Below are positions 41,352 to 42,478 of a stretch of 42,478 nucleotides of DNA, in pieces. The translations under genes were made by a program, and so were the position numbers. The DNA is taken from positions 1-42,478 of the forward strand of contig NZ_MAOE01000140.1 in assembly GCF_001884185.1 (NCBI RefSeq). The letters are read 5' to 3'. This DNA is from Bacillus albus (GTDB lineage: Bacteria; Bacillota; Bacilli; Bacillales; Bacillaceae_G). Under the pieces are notes generated by a model. The model was not told the origin of the DNA. It saw only the letters and a program-made list of their open reading frames with translations, and made no database searches. How positions within the stretch are numbered: the first letter of the stretch is position 1; each line of letters starts with the position of its first letter.

Positions 41352-41564
41352 ATGGCAAACAATAATAGTGGAAGCCGTAACGAATTATTAGTTCGTGGTG
41401 CTGAAAGTGCAATCAATCAAATGAAATATGAAATCGCACAAGAGTTTGGTGTACAACTTGGTGCAGACGCAACAGCTCGTTCAAACCGATCTGTTGGTGG
41501 TGAAATCAAAAAACGTCTAGTGGCAATGGCTGAACAACAACTTGGTGGAGGATTCACTCGCTAA
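41352..41564 (+). CDS. Alpha/beta-type small acid-soluble spore protein
   Basis: A 70-residue protein; two ATGs stand in tandem (41349, 41352) and the second is the usual start ([20 protein letters not shown]). It carries the conserved SASP motifs: [35 protein letters not shown], with the EIAxEFGV site that the germination protease GPR cuts. Made in the forespore, such proteins coat and protect spore DNA against UV and give amino acids on germination. No ribosome site is visible directly before the start, which is odd for a strongly made protein. Confidence 0.93.
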   Translation: MANNNSGSRNELLVRGAESAINQMKYEIAQEFGVQLGADATARSNRSVGGEIKKRLVAMAEQQLGGGFTR

Positions 41565-41585
41565 TGATATAGTTTATGGATTAGA

Positions 41586-41613
41586 AGGGGAGATTATATA
41601 TATCTCCTTTTTT
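41586..41613 (+). terminator. Terminator after the SASP gene
   Basis: GGAGAT..ATATCTCC folds as a stem (41589-41607) flanked by AAGG and followed by TTTTTT. Confidence 0.8.
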
Positions 41614-41981
41614 ATTGGAAAATATATGAGTAGAGTATCTTTAGGGTATTTAAGTAAAACGTCAAACTCCTTTTGTAGATAGCAAGAGCTAACCTAATAG
41701 TTAGGAATTCATCATTTTGGAACATACTTAATAATAAAAAGCAGTTAGCAAAAGCTAACTGCCATAAGAACATTACATCTATGAATTTAAGGAGTAAACA
41801 TAGTATGCACGAAAGTTTCAAATTTATGTAACTAAAATTCAAATAGAGCAGTTCACTTAATAAAAGTCCCATGATTTTGGGTTTTTGTGTATTTTTATCA
41901 AAAAACCTTGTTAAAGAAGAGAATTTTTAGAGTAAAAGTAAACATATTCTTTATACTCAGCAACGTTCATTTAATTTAATT
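41614..41981. other. Spacer with two terminator-like hairpins, no gene
   Basis: GCAGTTAGC (41741-41749) and GCTAACTGC (41754-41762) form a perfect 9-bp stem with an AAAA loop; on the minus strand it is followed by TTTTTATTATT, so it would terminate minus-strand transcription, though no minus gene is present. A ribosome site AAGGAG before ATG 41804 opens only eight codons (MHESFKFM), probably the start of a lost gene. CCCA..TGGG at 41868-41881 with T5 is another weak terminator. Confidence 0.5.
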
Positions 41982-42171
41982 CAATTAAGTGGCAAACACC
42001 GACAACGTGTAGTAATTGCTAGGCACTATCTTGCTATGTTGTTTTATTTATTGCTGATGAACCAACAGCAAATAAAATTATTGAGTGTTCCAGGAACTCG
42101 CGCATAAAGAAGTTAATTGTGTAATTGTTGTTACGCATTCTCAAGAAGTTTTAAAAAATCAAACTGAGTAG
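41982..42171 (+). pseudogene. Remnant of an ABC transporter ATPase
   Basis: Pieces of an ABC ATP-binding protein appear in order but in three different frames: QLSGKHRQRVVIARHYLA (the LSGG signature with residues missing) from 41982, FIADEPTAN (Walker B) around 42050-42070, and VIVVTHSQEVLKNQTE (H-loop) from 42121 to TAG 42169-42171. The D-loop region and the front half with Walker A are lost. The ending resembles MacB/LolD-type exporters. It cannot be functional. Confidence 0.75.
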
Positions 42172-42361
42172 TTTATTTAAGTGAATAGAAGTTAGGATAG
42201 TTAAGGAAAAGGATACTTTCATTCTTAATCAACATAATTTTCAAAAATAAAATCTACGGATGTTAATATTTGTTATATAATATAGTTGTCAAAGTACTAC
42301 CCCTGTAGTTTCTATGATGAATCGGTAAGATAGTTTGTTTGTCCTATATATTCACCTGATA

Positions 42362-42399
42362 TAAAAAAACTTGTAGAGATTCCTGCAAGTTCTTTTTTT
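42362..42399 (+). terminator. Terminator hairpin before the last gene
   Basis: An A7 run and AACTTG..AG pair with CT..CAAGTT followed by T7. It lies after the ABC remnant and insulates the gene that starts at 42456. Confidence 0.75.
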
Positions 42400-42455
42400 A
42401 AAGATTAAATGTGAATCTGAAATAAAGTAACGATTTTTTGAGGGGAGAAAAGTAA

Positions 42456-42478
42456 ATGTTTATAGAAGCAGAAAGATT
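42456..42478 (+). CDS. Start of a gene cut by the window edge
   Basis: ATG 42456 follows GAGGGGAG with ideal spacing and reads MFIEAER to the end of the window. The family cannot be told from seven residues. Confidence 0.5.

Noticed and set aside
41612-41872. An 86-codon hydrophobic minus-strand frame
   Set aside because: Its composition follows from A+T-rich spacer, it crosses a hairpin, and it lacks a ribosome site.
1-42478. CRISPR arrays, tRNA, rRNA or a prophage
   Set aside because: No regularly spaced direct repeats, no cloverleaf or rRNA-like segments, and no structural phage genes were found on reading.

Overview
The window looks like chromosomal DNA of a Bacillus cereus group bacterium (cereus/thuringiensis/anthracis). 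Reasons: low G+C, strong GGAGG ribosome sites, an alpha/beta-type small acid-soluble spore protein, an M9 collagenase behind a perfect PlcR-type box, an amidase with SLH domains, a perfect CodY box, a Fur box, and an IS231-like transposase remnant. No tRNA, rRNA or CRISPR array was seen.

Layout. (1) 1-7.3 kb: an array of small immunity-type genes of the kind that neutralise polymorphic (contact-dependent) toxins: SUKH/SMI1, SUKH-4, Imm47-like, two Imm22 copies and YezG. No toxin gene is present and several members are broken by single stops or frameshifts. (2) 7.3-16.7 kb: surface and general genes: SLH amidase, DnaD-domain protein, penicillin-acylase-type Ntn hydrolase, two lipoproteins, a Fur-box promoter before an AraC regulator, a cupin with a lost start codon, and a secreted TIM-barrel protein. 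(3) 16.8-20.7 kb: DUF378 and a serine biosynthesis operon serC-serA-DUF1015. (4) 21.5-29 kb: the most unusual part. A permease and an Lrp/AsnC regulator diverge, followed by an isochorismatase-fold hydrolase, hypE, hypF and an EctB-like aminotransferase. HypF and HypE appear fully intact, including the C-terminal PRLC acceptor cysteine of HypE, yet no other hydrogenase maturation gene, hydrogenase gene or ectA/ectC is present. A tandem CodY site sits at the promoter. I infer a hydrogenase-independent pathway that uses carbamoyl or cyano chemistry on an amino acid-like compound. (5) 30-33.4 kb: serine catabolism, sdaAB-sdaAA and a serine permease. (6) 33.7-37.7 kb: ArsR, a TetR/MFS efflux pair with three operator repeats, then a gene graveyard (Fic remnant with a stop inside its catalytic motif, IS231-like remnant). 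(7) 37.7-42.5 kb: collagenase, SASP, an ABC ATPase remnant, and the start of one more gene at the right edge.

How the parts may work together: amino acid status is a repeated theme. CodY and Lrp could gate the hyp/aminotransferase operon, and serine synthesis and serine breakdown loci lie on either side of it. The left and right ends show strong gene decay, typical of accessory regions. Family names come from recognising sequence patterns without any database search; gene positions, stops, frameshifts and repeats were read directly.
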